A DNA stretch of 64,000 nt, taken from NCBI RefSeq assembly GCF_947179165.1, contig NC_077247.1, positions 45,676,935 to 45,740,934 of the forward strand, given 5' to 3'. Positions 37,888 to 50,079 of this stretch are shown piece after piece. This stretch comes from Solanum dulcamara. Taxonomy: Eukaryota > Streptophyta > Magnoliopsida > Solanales > Solanaceae. The first letter of the stretch is position 1, and each line of letters begins with the position of its first letter. A program made the position numbers and the translations under genes. Below the pieces are notes generated by a model. That model was not told where the DNA came from and did not search any database. It was given only the letters and a program-made list of their open reading frames with translations.

Positions 37888-38589
37888 TGACATATGTTCG
37901 TGCTATTGGTGCACTTATGTATCTTGCTAACACAACTAGGCCTGATATAACATTATCTGTTAATTTGCTGGCAAGGTATAGTTAATCCCCAATGCGAAGA
38001 CATTGGAATGGTATCAAACATATTTTGCGATACCTAAATAGTATCATCGATATGAGTTTGTTTTATACTAACAAAGGTTGTGCAGATCTTATTGGATATG
38101 CAGATGCATGTTATTTATCAGACTCACATAAAGCTCGATCTGAAACAGACTATCTATTTACATACAGAGGAACTGCTCTATCATGGCGATCTACAATGCA
38201 GTCTATTGTTGCTACTTCTTCAAATCATGTTGAAATAATAGCAATTCATGAAGCAAGTAGAGCATGTGTGTGGTTGAGATCAATGATACAGTTCATCAAA
38301 GAAAGATGCAGCTTAAAAAATGATGTTAAAGTACCCACAGTTATATTCGAAGACAATGCTGCGTGCATAACTCAATTGAAAGGTGGCTTCATAAAAGGAG
38401 ACCTAACGAAACATATTTCACCAAAATTATTCTTCACACATGATCTCCAGAAGAATAGTGATATTTGATGTACAACAAGTTCGTTCGAGTAATAATCTTG
38501 CAGATTTATTCACAAAGGTATTACCAACATCAACTTTTAAGAAGCTAAGATATAAGATTGGAATGCGTCGTTTCCAAAATATTAAATGA
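37888..38589 (+). pseudogene. copia RT end and RNase H remnant
   Basis: The conceptual frame reads ALMYLANTTRPDITLSVNLL (near 37910), a stop TAA at about 37983, HWNGIKHILRYLNS, YADACYLSDSHKARSETDY, then ALSWRSTMQSIVATSSNHVE and EDNAACITQLKGG, the RNase H blocks of copia polyproteins. A frameshift near 38465 leads to NNLADLFTKVLP, the usual C-terminus. The stop and the frameshift make it non-functional. Confidence 0.88.
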
Positions 38590-38867
38590 AGTTTTCATTA
38601 GGAGGAGTAAAATACACACTGTACTCTTTTTTTTCTTAACCAAAGTTTTGTCCCACTGAATTTTTCCTGGTAAGGTTTTTAATAAGGTGGACTCAAGGCG
38701 TAATACCAGATGTGTGTACTTTTTTTTTATTAGATTTTTTTCCACTGAATTTTTCCTAGTAATGTTTTAACGAGGCACAACATCTATGGGTGTTCAGGAT
38801 AACTATATATATTATTTCTTGTAAAAATTTTAATGAGGTACATTACACGTGGACATCCAAAGGGGGG

Positions 38868-39081
38868 TGTTATACAATTGGCTGTTCATTTCTTTCCTAC
38901 CCACTAACTTTGTCCCCTATTTTTCCCTACCCAATTATATCACCACTTGCCTTCATTATTATAACTTCCTCTCCTTCCCCGGATATAAATAGCATGTATG
39001 TTATGATATTAAAACATACAGATATCTCTCAATTCTTTTTTTTTATTACTGTCTTTCTTTAAGTCAATTTGTTTTATAACA
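38868..39081 (+). repeat. 3' LTR of the copia element
   Basis: A 214-bp LTR preceded by the polypurine tract. It begins TGTTATACAA and ends TTTATAACA, with a TATAAATAG box near 38983. It is followed by the GATTT duplication. Confidence 0.9.
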
Positions 39082-39086
39082 GATTT

Positions 39087-42000
39087 AAAGTTTTAGTGCC
39101 GAGTACTAGTCTCAATTTAATGGCTATATATATGTAGGCTGCTAAAGTAGTAATAAAATGTACTCCCTGATCTACTATTTTTTAACTTGCCAAATTTTTT
39201 GGCAATTTAGCATTATTCTTTTAATATATTAATAGAAATATATTTTTTTATTCTTAACATTATTTAGTCATTCCAAATCAATTATGAAGTTCAATTAAAA
39301 TTTAAAACTATATACCAATTGATATTGTATGATAACAAAATATGCACTTTATTTATTATTTGTTGACAGGAGAAAGTGTGAAGTTCACGATGGACAACTA
39401 AAATAAAAAGAGCGGAAAAAGCAGTATAATTGCTTCGGACCGCATTTAGAGGTCAACTTTGATGTTCTAGCAAATAGCCAAATATGAAACTTATTACGTT
39501 GAAGAGATTAAAAAGACATGGGGTGGACTAGCAGCAACCCATGTGTCTATTAAAGTCATGTACTCACAATCTTGGAATTTTTGGTGTGAAACTAAAACAT
39601 TTCACACCTTTCTAGTACATTAATTCCTCGATCGGCGTGATCTCATAATTATGTCATAGATTACATGATCATAGTTCCATGCATGCACTTTTATATTCAT
39701 GATTGAAGTTCTTAATATCTGATACGAAAGTATTGATTACAGGATTCATTTTTTTAAGAGATAGATTAGTAGATAGATGTTGGAACTTTGTGAGTTATAA
39801 AATAAAGCTAATTAAGAAAGTAAAAAAGAAACAAAATGGGCAGAAATTCCTAGTTCATAAGTTACGTACGGATCGCAAGATTCGCAAGTATCCCACACTA
39901 TATTAAAGCCATGTATATACACTTAAATCATGATTATAATTTTGTGTCATCAGAAATCCCTTTTCATTATTAAGATACTGAATAAAAAGCCATTGTTGAC
40001 ATATAAAAACTAGTGCTATTACGGATATGTACACATCCCAATTTATCAATTATCCTACAAATTAAGAATAGCATGAATCGATTGCTAGCTAGAAAGTATC
40101 CTTTTGGCACAATATGAGGAGGGGGAGGGGGTTAAACCGGTCAAATAAATAGTAATTCATCTTTGTATAAGTTACAATTCTCCGTACTATTATTATAAAT
40201 TCACGAATTTGAAATTTTGTATCTCTTGAAATACCTAAAACAACATAAAATTACTTTCTTTCCACAAATAAATACTCCACCAAAATTGAGTTATGCTACA
40301 AGTAGCAAGTAGTTAGGACAGGTTTTCCAAAGTACAAGATTTAACAAATTATTTTTTTAAAAAAACATTTGTTCCTTGAATAAATGGAGGAGTACCATTA
40401 GACACAGCTAATTAAACGATGATATAAAAATTTCATAACAACCCACAAAACTTGGCAGGATTGTTGCGCGCATGCAAGAAAATTAAATGTCAAGTCTCAT
40501 GCATATATATAATTAATCTCACTTCCCATTATTTACCTCCTTAATATAGTCTCCAACTAACCGCTCTTTACGACTTGTGAGTCAAAAAGATTAATAACAA
40601 GATTTTCATCTTAACTAACACTTGCATGTACACTTAATATTTCAACTTTCTCTTTCCAATGCCGTTAGTTGAAGACAATTTGGTAGGAATATATACAATT
40701 GTCTATTTTAGTCAAAAGAAATCTATACACCATCAGCACAAGAGACAAACATATAGTACTATATATGGTAATTGGTATTCAACAGTGCTAACTCATTTAG
40801 AGTACGTGAGAATTTTTTCAGAGCATTGACAAAAAAATTGAAGTCCACAAACACAAAACTTTTCGAGAGGCGTAGTGATATAAGTTTTCTGATGGTTAAT
40901 TACTTTCATTCGTCTCAATTTATGTGATGCATTTTGATTAAAATGCAATTACTCGATCCGGCCATAACTTGATAGCATTATAGTTGTTCTAAAATTAATT
41001 ATCCTTTCTTTGTTTTAGTCGATGACATGAACATCATTAATCTTTGGGATCTCCATGTGTATATATTGACCCTGTTTTTTAGTTTTTATTTGGAGTCACA
41101 AGGTTTCTGTGAATGGATTAGGACAAGTAGTTACATGTTGTGGTAAAAATAAATCCAAAAACAAAAGATATATAAGGATAAGGTGTTGTGGTCATAATGC
41201 CATGATTCATGGAGTTATTGTGGCTGATTTTATCTTTTATTAGGCGACAAGCAATGACTTTCGTGACACCCCTTCCACTTTTTTCTAACTTCACGTCCTT
41301 TTTAGTTATATATGACTATTTTCTACTTCTTCAGTTGACTTTTATTTTTTCTGTTATTTAAAAAAAAAAATATTTCACTTTTAATATGTGTGTAATTATT
41401 AAATATATATACACTATATTTATTACTTTCTCTATTCCATATTAATTGAATTTACACATATTAAGAAAAGCATTCAAAAATAAAATTTGAACTATATTTT
41501 TCTCTATTATCCTTTTATTTAATCAGCCTCATAAAAATAATTAAATGTAAAATCATAAATACAAATAGTTCTTATTGGAGTATAACTTTATAAGTAGTGT
41601 AGTTTAACTTTTAGAAAATAATAAAACTTCATTAATGCAAAGGATAAACATGGAAAAAGATTCAAATTTTTCTCTTGAATTTTGAATAATTCAACTATTT
41701 AAAATAATAAAAAAAGCTCTAGAAATTCAATTAATATAGAATAGAGAGAGTATTTTTTAAAAGGGTCAACAAGTAAAGTGAACAGATGGAATATTAATTA
41801 ACTACCAGTTATTTGAAGGTGCTTAATCCTTTCTTTTTGTACGTATCTTCCTTCTCTTTTTGTTCTAGAATAAGATGATGAAACTTATACGATATAAGAG
41901 TCATGTTTGATTGGATGATGAAATTTCTTGCTAACATGTATTTGATTTGAATTATCAAATGATCTGGGTTTGGGCTAGGAGGCCGACCCGAGCCCAATGT

Positions 42001-42109
42001 ACAGAGTCCAAGTTGATTGCTAAATGGATAATCCAATCATTGGCCCATGTGTATTAAACATACAAGCTCAGTAACCAAATTTTGCTCATCTCTTACTTTT
42101 TTTTTTTTT
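39087..42109. other. AT-rich spacer left of the Ulp1 Mutator-like element
   Basis: About 3 kb with no supported gene. One clear MITE (41426-41750) is listed separately. The MULE insertion point at the right is a T-run (42097-42109). Confidence 0.5.
41426..41750. mobile_element. Stowaway-type MITE
   Basis: 325 bp bounded by CTTTCTCTATTCCATATTAA at the left and the near-exact inverse TTAATATAGAATAGAGAGAG at the right, with TA on both sides (41424-41425 and 41751-41752). Non-coding. Confidence 0.82.
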
Positions 42110-43854
42110 GGGGTAAATTACCCTTTTATACATATTCCTCTACTATATTTACTTTTATTCCCATCTACATCAAAAAATTTCTAAATTCCCTCTTTTTTCT
42201 TTCTCTCTCTATACCTCACTGATACATCCGCCTCTTCCTTCATCCTTGCCCTAATTTGCTCTAGTTAATTTGATACTCTTCAACCGTTAATCAATTTCAA
42301 GGTTCCAAATAAGGTATATTTTAATTTTTTCTTATATGGAATTTCACTTCATCCTCATTCAATCTGATTTCTCCTAAAATTTTTATATTTTGATTTCTTC
42401 TGAAAATCTTTGAAAAATCTTCTAAATTTTTATCATTTGCTTTCTTCTGTAAATCTTTCTATTTTTGTTTCTCATACCTTCAATGATACATATGGAATCC
42501 GTTCATGGTCTCAAACAGTCCAATAAAAATCAAGAAATTCTTGTTTCTCCTGGTTCTGATTCGTCTTGGGAAGGTTACGACGAAGTTAGATCCAAACATC
42601 GTAACGATCCAGCAGTGATGAATAAGCTACGTGAGAAATTGAAGTCGAAAGCTACAGTTAAACATGCACCCAAAGAAATAGACAACAAGATTGAAGGGGT
42701 TACAACACGCCCTAATCTCCCAAAGGTATGTGTTCAATTAAGTTTTTTGTTTTAGAATGAAAATTTTGTGAAGGTTTTAATGATTATGATACATATCATT
42801 TATGTATCAGATACATAATGTCTTTTTAAAAGGAATTTTTTTGGAGATTTTCTATTTCTGATACATCATCTTTAAGTGTCAGTTTCTGTTGTTTTAATTT
42901 TTAATGATTCTGATACATATATATTTATGTATCAGAATATATCGTGTTTATGTTGTTTCAGGTTTTAATGATTCTGATCATATTTATGTATCATGTTTAT
43001 GTTGTTTCAAGTTTTAATGAAGCTGATACATATCATTTATGTATCAGATACATAATGTCTTTTTCAAATGCAATTTTTTGAGATTTACTATTTCTGATAC
43101 ATTATGTTTAAGTCTCAGTTTCTGTTATTTCAAGTTTTAATAATTCTGATACATCTACATTTATGTATCAGATACATAATGTCCGTTTTAAATGTAATTT
43201 TTTGAAAATTACTATTTCTGATACATCATCTTTAAGTCTCAGTATTTGTTATATCAAGTTTTAATGATTCTGATACATCTATATTTATGTATCAGATACA
43301 TAATATTTTTTTCAAATGAAATTTTTGTGGAGATTTACTATTTGTGATACATCATGTGTAAGTGTCATTTTTTGATGTTTCAAGTTTTAATGATTCTGAT
43401 ATTCTACATTTATGTATCAGAATATAATATATAACTGTTTCTGATACATCTTCTGTATGTATCAGAATCTCATCTCATGCATCATATATTTTAATGCATA
43501 TGATACATCGTATTTATGTATAAAGTTCAAGTTGTATTTAACCATTTTCATGTCAATGCAGGGAATGCAATACGTCATCAAGAAGATCCCGTCCCACCCA
43601 TTGAGATTCGGAACGGCATATATGGCTAATTTTCTTGATGATTTTGAATCATCAATAGGTGAAGAAGGTATAAAGTTATTTAGGCAATGCATATTTGGTC
43701 ACTACTTAGATATGCCAAACTGCAATTTTCAAGGGCAAATCATCAAATGTCTCTTACTTCTTGAGGTAGACCAAAAAAACAAAGAAGAATTGCACATTCG
43801 TCATGTGCAGGGTAATATACTACGATTTACAATAAATAATTTTGCTATCATTAC

Positions 43855-45111
43855 TAGGGGTGGGCGTTCGGTATTCGATTCAGTATTTTCAAAGTTCGGA
43901 TTCGGTAATTCGGTAATCGATAATTCAAAGTATATACCAAATACCAAACTTTCAAACTTCGGTTCGGTAATTCGGTAATCGGTAAATAAAACTTCGGTTC
44001 GGTACGGTATTCGGTAATACCATATTTTTTTAATAGTTAATATACAATAAAAATTTATCCGCATTTAATATTTACATTAACCTAAAAAATACATATCTTA
44101 ACTTACATTTTTATTAATACACCATAATTAAGTAATATATGCATTTTAACTTGCCGAATATCGAAATCGAAATTGCTTGTAAGCCACATTCTACGGAGGA
44201 GAAATGATACATCGTAAACAAAGAGAAAATAATTTATGAATCGATACAGAATATAAAAAATATTACCATGTAATAAAAATAATGAAAAAGAGTGAAAACA
44301 AAAATCTCTAATATATCATACATAATTTTTATACATATGTTTTTCTTTGAATTATCCAAAAACTCTACATCACTGCACTAATTATTAATTAGTTCCTGCA
44401 AAGATATGAAAGAGTTGGAATCTTTCGTTTTCAATGTAACTATCAAACAATTTATGTAGATAACTAACGTGGAAATCATGCAAAGTGAAATTAGAATTCT
44501 TAATCAATTGCATAAATTTGAAATTAGAATTTATAATTTTTACATGTACATGAATTAAATTTTAGCAGTTATCCATAATGTACGTGTAAAGTTGCTGCCA
44601 TGTGACCAGGAGGTCACGGGTTCAAGCCTGGAAACAGCCTCTGGCAGAAATGCAAGGTAAGGCTGCGTACAATAGACCCTTGTGGTCGGGCCCTTCCCCG
44701 GACCCTGCGCATAGCGGGAGCTTTAGTGCACCGGGCTGCCCTTATCCATAATGTACGTGTAAGTGTGCATATAATGATATAATATACGGTAAATGTGGGA
44801 AAGTTGAAATGCAAATGGTAAGGGAAATGAAAAAATGAGATAGTTTCCTCTTACTATACTCTTATTTTTTGGTAATTTTTTTTCCAGTTTTTTTGTAAAA
44901 AAAAAAAAAAAAAAAAAAAATATTTAAAAAGTTCGGTATTCGGAAAATCCCGAATACCGAAACCAAAATCCCGAATACCGAAACTGAAATACCGAAATAT
45001 CAATTTCGGTACCGAATACCGAACCGAAATACCGAATTACCGAATACCGAAATACCGAAATAGCCGGTTCGGTTCGATAATTCGGTTTTCGGTATTTTAT
45101 GTCCAGCCCTA
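43855..45111. mobile_element. hAT-type MITE inserted in the DUF1985 exon
   Basis: Termini TAGGGGTGGGC (left) and GTCCAGCCCTA (right) are inverted at 9 of 11 positions. The perfect 8-bp duplication ATCATTAC flanks them (43847-43854 and 45112-45119), the size made by hAT transposases. Sub-terminal regions are full of CGGTA/TTCGG-type repeats in inverted orientation (43868-44020 and 44930-45090). A poly-A run of about 25 lies near 44897-44921. Non-coding, it hosts an Au-type SINE. Confidence 0.9.
44590..44741 (+). mobile_element. Au-type SINE nested in the hAT MITE
   Basis: A tRNA-derived head with B box GGGTTCAAGCC, then GGAAACAGCCTCTGGCAGAA, GGCTGCGTACAATAGACCC, CTTCCCCGGACCC and GGGCTGCCC, the diagnostic body of the plant Au SINE. 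A perfect 21-bp direct repeat flanks it at 44569-44589 and 44742-44762 (beginning TTATCCATAA). The identical duplication copies suggest a young insertion. It has the short T-ended tail typical of this family. Confidence 0.93.
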
Positions 45112-47090
45112 ATCATTACTGGTTTGCGATGTACTGGTAATATCAATGACTTTTGGTATTCTGATGACCAAACAAGTAGATTATTGTCTTTATATTTTCC
45201 TGGTGCCAAAAATGGGGTCAACAAAGCTCGTTTCGTTGAGCGTTTTCTAATTGGAGGATGGAAAACAAACGAAGACGCTGTTCAGATGGCCATTCTCTAT
45301 TTCATCCACACTTTTGTTTTTTCTCAACTGGGTGATGCACCTATATTAGTTGATGATTTTAAGATAGTAGAAGATGGTAGGTATGAGCAATATCCATGGG
45401 GGAAAATAACATTTTCAAAATTGATAAAAGGAATGCGTCAGGAGTTTTCAAATGCCAAACAAAAGTATCGTCTAGGCGGCATGCCATAGGCTCTGAATGT
45501 TTGGATATATGAATGTGCATCTCAAGTTCCCTCTGAAATTGCTGTAAGAGTGGGTAATAAAATTCCCAGAATTCTTAACTGGCGTGTTGTCGCCGTGAAG
45601 CCAAAATTTGAGACCTTCATGTCTACCATCTTCAGTGAGGTACATGCCTTGAATATTATTCGTTTATGCACTGATTCATTATACATAAAATCTAAGATAC
45701 ATTATATATTCATGACCTTGATACAGTATAATTTGATTCATAAAGTAGATGTATCAGCTCATATATTTATATATCAGGATATAAATGTATCAAGATATAA
45801 TGTATCTGATACATATACTTTATATAACCTTTCTGATACATATAATTGTATGTATCAGAAACTCATTTATCAGTATTTACAGCTCATGAAAACTCTATCT
45901 TATGTATTAAATTATAATGTATCAAGAATTACATCTCATGCGACATCTGCATTTATGTATCAGATAATGTTTTTTTTCTATCAGTTTAGCATGTATGAAG
46001 GATTAATGTTTCTGATACATCATGTTTATGTATCAGCATTAACATGTATCAATTATTCAATTGTTTTCTGACAATCAATCAATATTTTTTGCAGTATCCA
46101 TGCTCCAACATTGTCCAATCTCAATATGAAATGGAATCTATTGTCATTAATGACAGCCAACAGAAACCTGAAGCTTCAACATCGGCTGTCAAGGTCAATT
46201 TCAGAAAACCTCATGAAGTCCTCGGATTTGAGGACTTTTCAACAACAACACCCACAGAATTATTAAAGAGATCCATTCATGTCGCTGATTCATCTTCTCC
46301 ACCTCCTTCCAAAAGAATGAAGACTTCCCCTGCTAAAAAGCCAATTCAAGTAGAAACATCCAACATGCACAAGGATTTCATACCACCAAATGAATCAGAA
46401 AAGCCTGTTTCTCCTGACAATGTACCAGGGGCGAAGTCAGCTGTAGGAGGTGAATCTTCCGGTCATTCAGATCAAATTATTCATATGCAATTCAAAGCAT
46501 TGAAGAAGTCCATAAAGAAGTTTCTAAAGAGATACGTAAGATTTTACTTTAAGATGTATCACATACAATATACTTTTAATTAGGTGATACATTCTGATTT
46601 TTCATATACATGTATCAAGGTTGACCGGAAGTTCAAGCGTTTGGAGAATAAAATTAATTCAAATCACATTGATCTTTTGAAAGCCATCGATAGTATGGCG
46701 AACCGAATGACTGACACATCATCTTAAGTTAAAACAGATGATTTTGATCAAACATTCCATGTGACTGAACAACAAGAAGCACCTACTGGATTGGAGGTGC
46801 ACAATTTTGCAAATAAATCTGACCCACAAATCTAATGTCCAGGAAGATATTAAGGTACATACATCATGTAATATTTGATATTTATGCTTTTAAACTTCTG
46901 GATACTTTTCATTGTCATGTATCAAATGTAAATGTTATTATGTTTTGAGGGACCTGAACCATCCACCATGATAAAACAGGTGGACAATATATCGGAACAA
47001 AGAATTTCAGCAGATGTTCCTGAATTATTTGATCAGCAGGTTTATTCTGATACATTAAAGGTAATGTATCAGAAACAAATTGATGAACAA

Positions 47091-47094
<4 letters not shown>

Positions 47095-47142
<48 letters not shown>
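47095..47142. repeat. (AT)n microsatellite
   Basis: About 24 uninterrupted AT dinucleotides inside the Ulp1 pseudogene region, likely length-variable between accessions. Confidence 0.95.
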
Positions 47143-47144
<2 letters not shown>

Positions 47145-50079
47145 AGACATTTAGTACATATATATCATAAGTAAATGTTATTATGTTTCCAGGAAGATGA
47201 ACCATCCGTCAAGATACAAAAGGTGGATGATGTATCACAACATAACATTGTAGCAGATGATGTATGATATCTGCAGATTTTTTATTAAGTAATTGGTTTT
47301 TTAAGATAATGTATGATATCCACATTTTTTTATTAAGTAATTGTTTTTTTAACATTTGTAGGAATTGAAAATATTAATTTTTACACCACAATTGAAGGAT
47401 GTATCAGCACACCAAATGGAATCACAAAGATCAGATACTGATCAGCTTATTACAGATTCTGATACATTACAGGTAATGTATCAGATACATTACTGAGATA
47501 AAGTCAACATTATTAAGTTTTTTAATGACGTTATACATTACGTTTAGAACACAGAGTAGTCGATGATAAAACTGACAAAGTAGAAGAGCAAGTTGAGGAG
47601 ATTGAAAAAGAAAAAATCAAACCAAGCACATCAGAATCCAATATTTCAGCACCATTTTCGACCGAAACTCTGGATGTGATAGATGCTCTAATATACGGAC
47701 TTCCATTATCAGCCATGCCATTGACAGCTGTTAGTCATGAGCAAGTTCAGGATAAATGTCTATTACGCGATAGCCAGCTACCAACCACTCTTCCATCAAA
47801 AGCCAATGTATTGTCTGACGATGCGAAGACACCATTTTGAAGAAGCAGGATTTCTTCGAAGATCTTACAGTTGCCGTATCTTTCAAACTTTGGGTCGAGT
47901 GAAAAGGGAAAGGAAAATTTATCAGCTGTTATGCATCAGATACACCCTTTTGAAGGTTTTGGTATATGCTATCATCCCCCATCTGAGCTTGTCACAGACT
48001 ACTCTCAATGGATAGATAAAAGACTACTAAAATCACATGGCAACAAGTAAGTATGATATATTCAACTTATACCCATACAAGTTGTGTATTATATTTGTTA
48101 TGTTATTAAACTACAAGCTTCCATTCAGGAATTCGAAGGAGGATCATTACAGATCTAAGTGCTCTTCATTCGGCTTTGAAAAAATGGACTTTGTAGTGGC
48201 ATTTCCTAAAAATAAGAAATGGTTCTACCTAATGTCACAGCCGAACAGATGCTGGAACGATGAGGTAAAAATTTCATCATAAATAATATGATACAACTCA
48301 TACTTACTACCTGATACATACATATTAATGTATCTGATACATATATAGATAAATGTATCTGATACATACATAATCTGATACATGATGCTAGTTGTTATAT
48401 AACTAATACTTTCTTAAAATATGCAGCATATCGATGTAATATTTTACTACCTTCGGAAGAAATCGAAGATGCAGTTGAGCAATCAGTATCGATACACAAC
48501 GACAAACTGCATTTTCAAAATTTACATCGAATATGCACACATACGCTACTATCACCTTCCACCTAACATTTCTACATAAGAAGATATGGCAAGGGCCACT
48601 GTTACAGCTCATCACGAGAGATCCGTGAAGAACATAATAAGAGGTTTCTCAATACCAGCCGGTTTGCCATGGCATTTGGTAGATGAGGTATACATTCCAG
48701 TAAACTGCGACAAGGATTTTCATTGGGTTCTTGCGGTAGTTATTTTGAAAGAGAGGTTGATACGTGTGTATGATTCATCGCCTAGACGAAGAAGTAGCAA
48801 CCCTTCCCTAGAAATTCAAAAGATAGCAGCAATGCTACCAACATACCTGTAAGACAGTGGTTTCTTTAACAACAACGAACGTACTGATTGGTCGTCTCTT
48901 GATTCATACAAGGACAAATCAACCGGTAACATGATTGAACCACATCACCCATTTGCAATTGAGTATGTTGAAGGAATTGCGCAACAGGGAAGTGATAGCT
49001 TGTGAGTATTAACATCGGCTATGTATACCTAAATCATTCATATGTCAATTTTACTTTTTTTAAACTTGTGTATTCCTTTCTTTGCAGGGATTGTGGAGTT
49101 TTCCTGGCCATTTTTGCTGAATATCTTAGTGATGGAATTTCTATTTCAAATACCGGATTAAACGCTAAATTCTTCCGTTCAAGATATGCCGCACTCTTAT
49201 GGAGATATGGTTGTCAGAAGGCCATGGATGGTTATGTTAGCGATAACGACGATCCAAAAAACCTAGGAGAGACATCTTTCCAAGCCAAGGAGAACTGATT
49301 GATGTCCAATAGTTTTTTTTTGATAGTGAACATTTTAGGTGATTCTGATTCTTTTAATGTATCTGATACATAAACTGTAATGTATGAGATTTAATATGTT
49401 TTAATATTTCCATATATCAGATTTACTATGTTTTTCTCTGGTGTCAAAATCGAATATAAAATCAAAGTTTATGTTTTATATTCTACTGTATCAAACTTGT
49501 ATCGAGTATAATATTCATAAGTGTCACATTTTGTGAATTCTGATACATGAATCAAGTTTTATTTATTATGATACATCATGCACATGTATCAGATTCTCAT
49601 TTCTCAATATTTAATGATTCCGATACATTAATTTTTTGCATAAGAATTCTATGTCTCAAGATTTAACGTATATGATACATCTTGCTTATGTATCAGATTC
49701 GCATTTATCAAGATTTACTGCATATGATAATCTACAACCTATATCAAATAAGATCTTATGTATCACCCACAACTCTTGTGTAATTTTGGTTGTCGAAAAG
49801 ACAAGATTGTTTATGTTTGGGAAAATAACGATCCAAAAAATAAACCATGTGAGATTTCATTAATCCAAGTCAAGGCGAACCGATGGACGTCCTGTATTTT
49901 ATTTTTAAAAAAATTATAGCAATAAAATATTCTAATCTTGATACATATCAACTGAAAAAAGATTTTTATATTTATGTCACATGTCAAACTCAAATATAAA
50001 ATATAAAAATAGATGTTATTATATGATTCAAATAGAATGTATACCGAGATACCACAAACATCATATCTATTTAGGAATG

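Larger units (their letters stand above)
37572..39081 (+). mobile_element. internally deleted Ty1/copia LTR retrotransposon
   Basis: Both LTRs begin TGTTATACAA and end TTTATAACA: 37572-37775 and 38868-39081. They are flanked by the 5-bp duplication GATTT (37567-37571 and 39082-39086). A primer-binding site (TGTTATCAGCACG, resembling the initiator-tRNA-Met complement) directly follows the 5' LTR, and a polypurine tract (AAAGGGGGG) precedes the 3' LTR. The 1.1-kb interior keeps only the RT end/RNase H part. Gag, protease, integrase and most of RT are missing, so any movement needed proteins from another element. Each LTR has a TATAAATAG box. Confidence 0.92.
42483..49298 (+). pseudogene. DUF1985 plus Ulp1-type cysteine protease gene of the MULE, interrupted
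   Basis: Exon 1 (42483-42725) joins in frame to a DUF1985 exon starting at 43562 (GMQYVIKKIPSHPLRFG). That exon is split by a hAT MITE at 43855-45111 and resumes at 45120 to 45639. Exon 46095-46535 is a Ser/Pro/Lys-rich linker. Several short exons follow to about 47550. 47550-48045, 48129-48265 and 48425-49003 lead into the protease domain: catalytic His in DKDFHWVLAVV, Asp in IRVYDSS and, across an intron, Cys in DCGVFLAIFAEY (49089 on). The family cleaves SUMO-like conjugates in known Ulp1 proteins; the substrate of transposon-borne ones is unknown. In-frame stops occur at 45487 (TAG), 46723, 48577 and 48850 (TAA), so no full protein can be made. Small exon ends are approximate. Confidence 0.82.

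Noticed and set aside
39703..39906. 67-codon open frame in spacer
   Set aside because: Lys/Arg/Ile-rich composition expected from AT-rich DNA; no motif, no neighbours supporting a gene.
42781..43510. CRISPR-like or tandem repeat array
   Set aside because: The repeated words are short, occur in both orientations at irregular spacing and have no constant-length spacers; this is a plant nuclear region.
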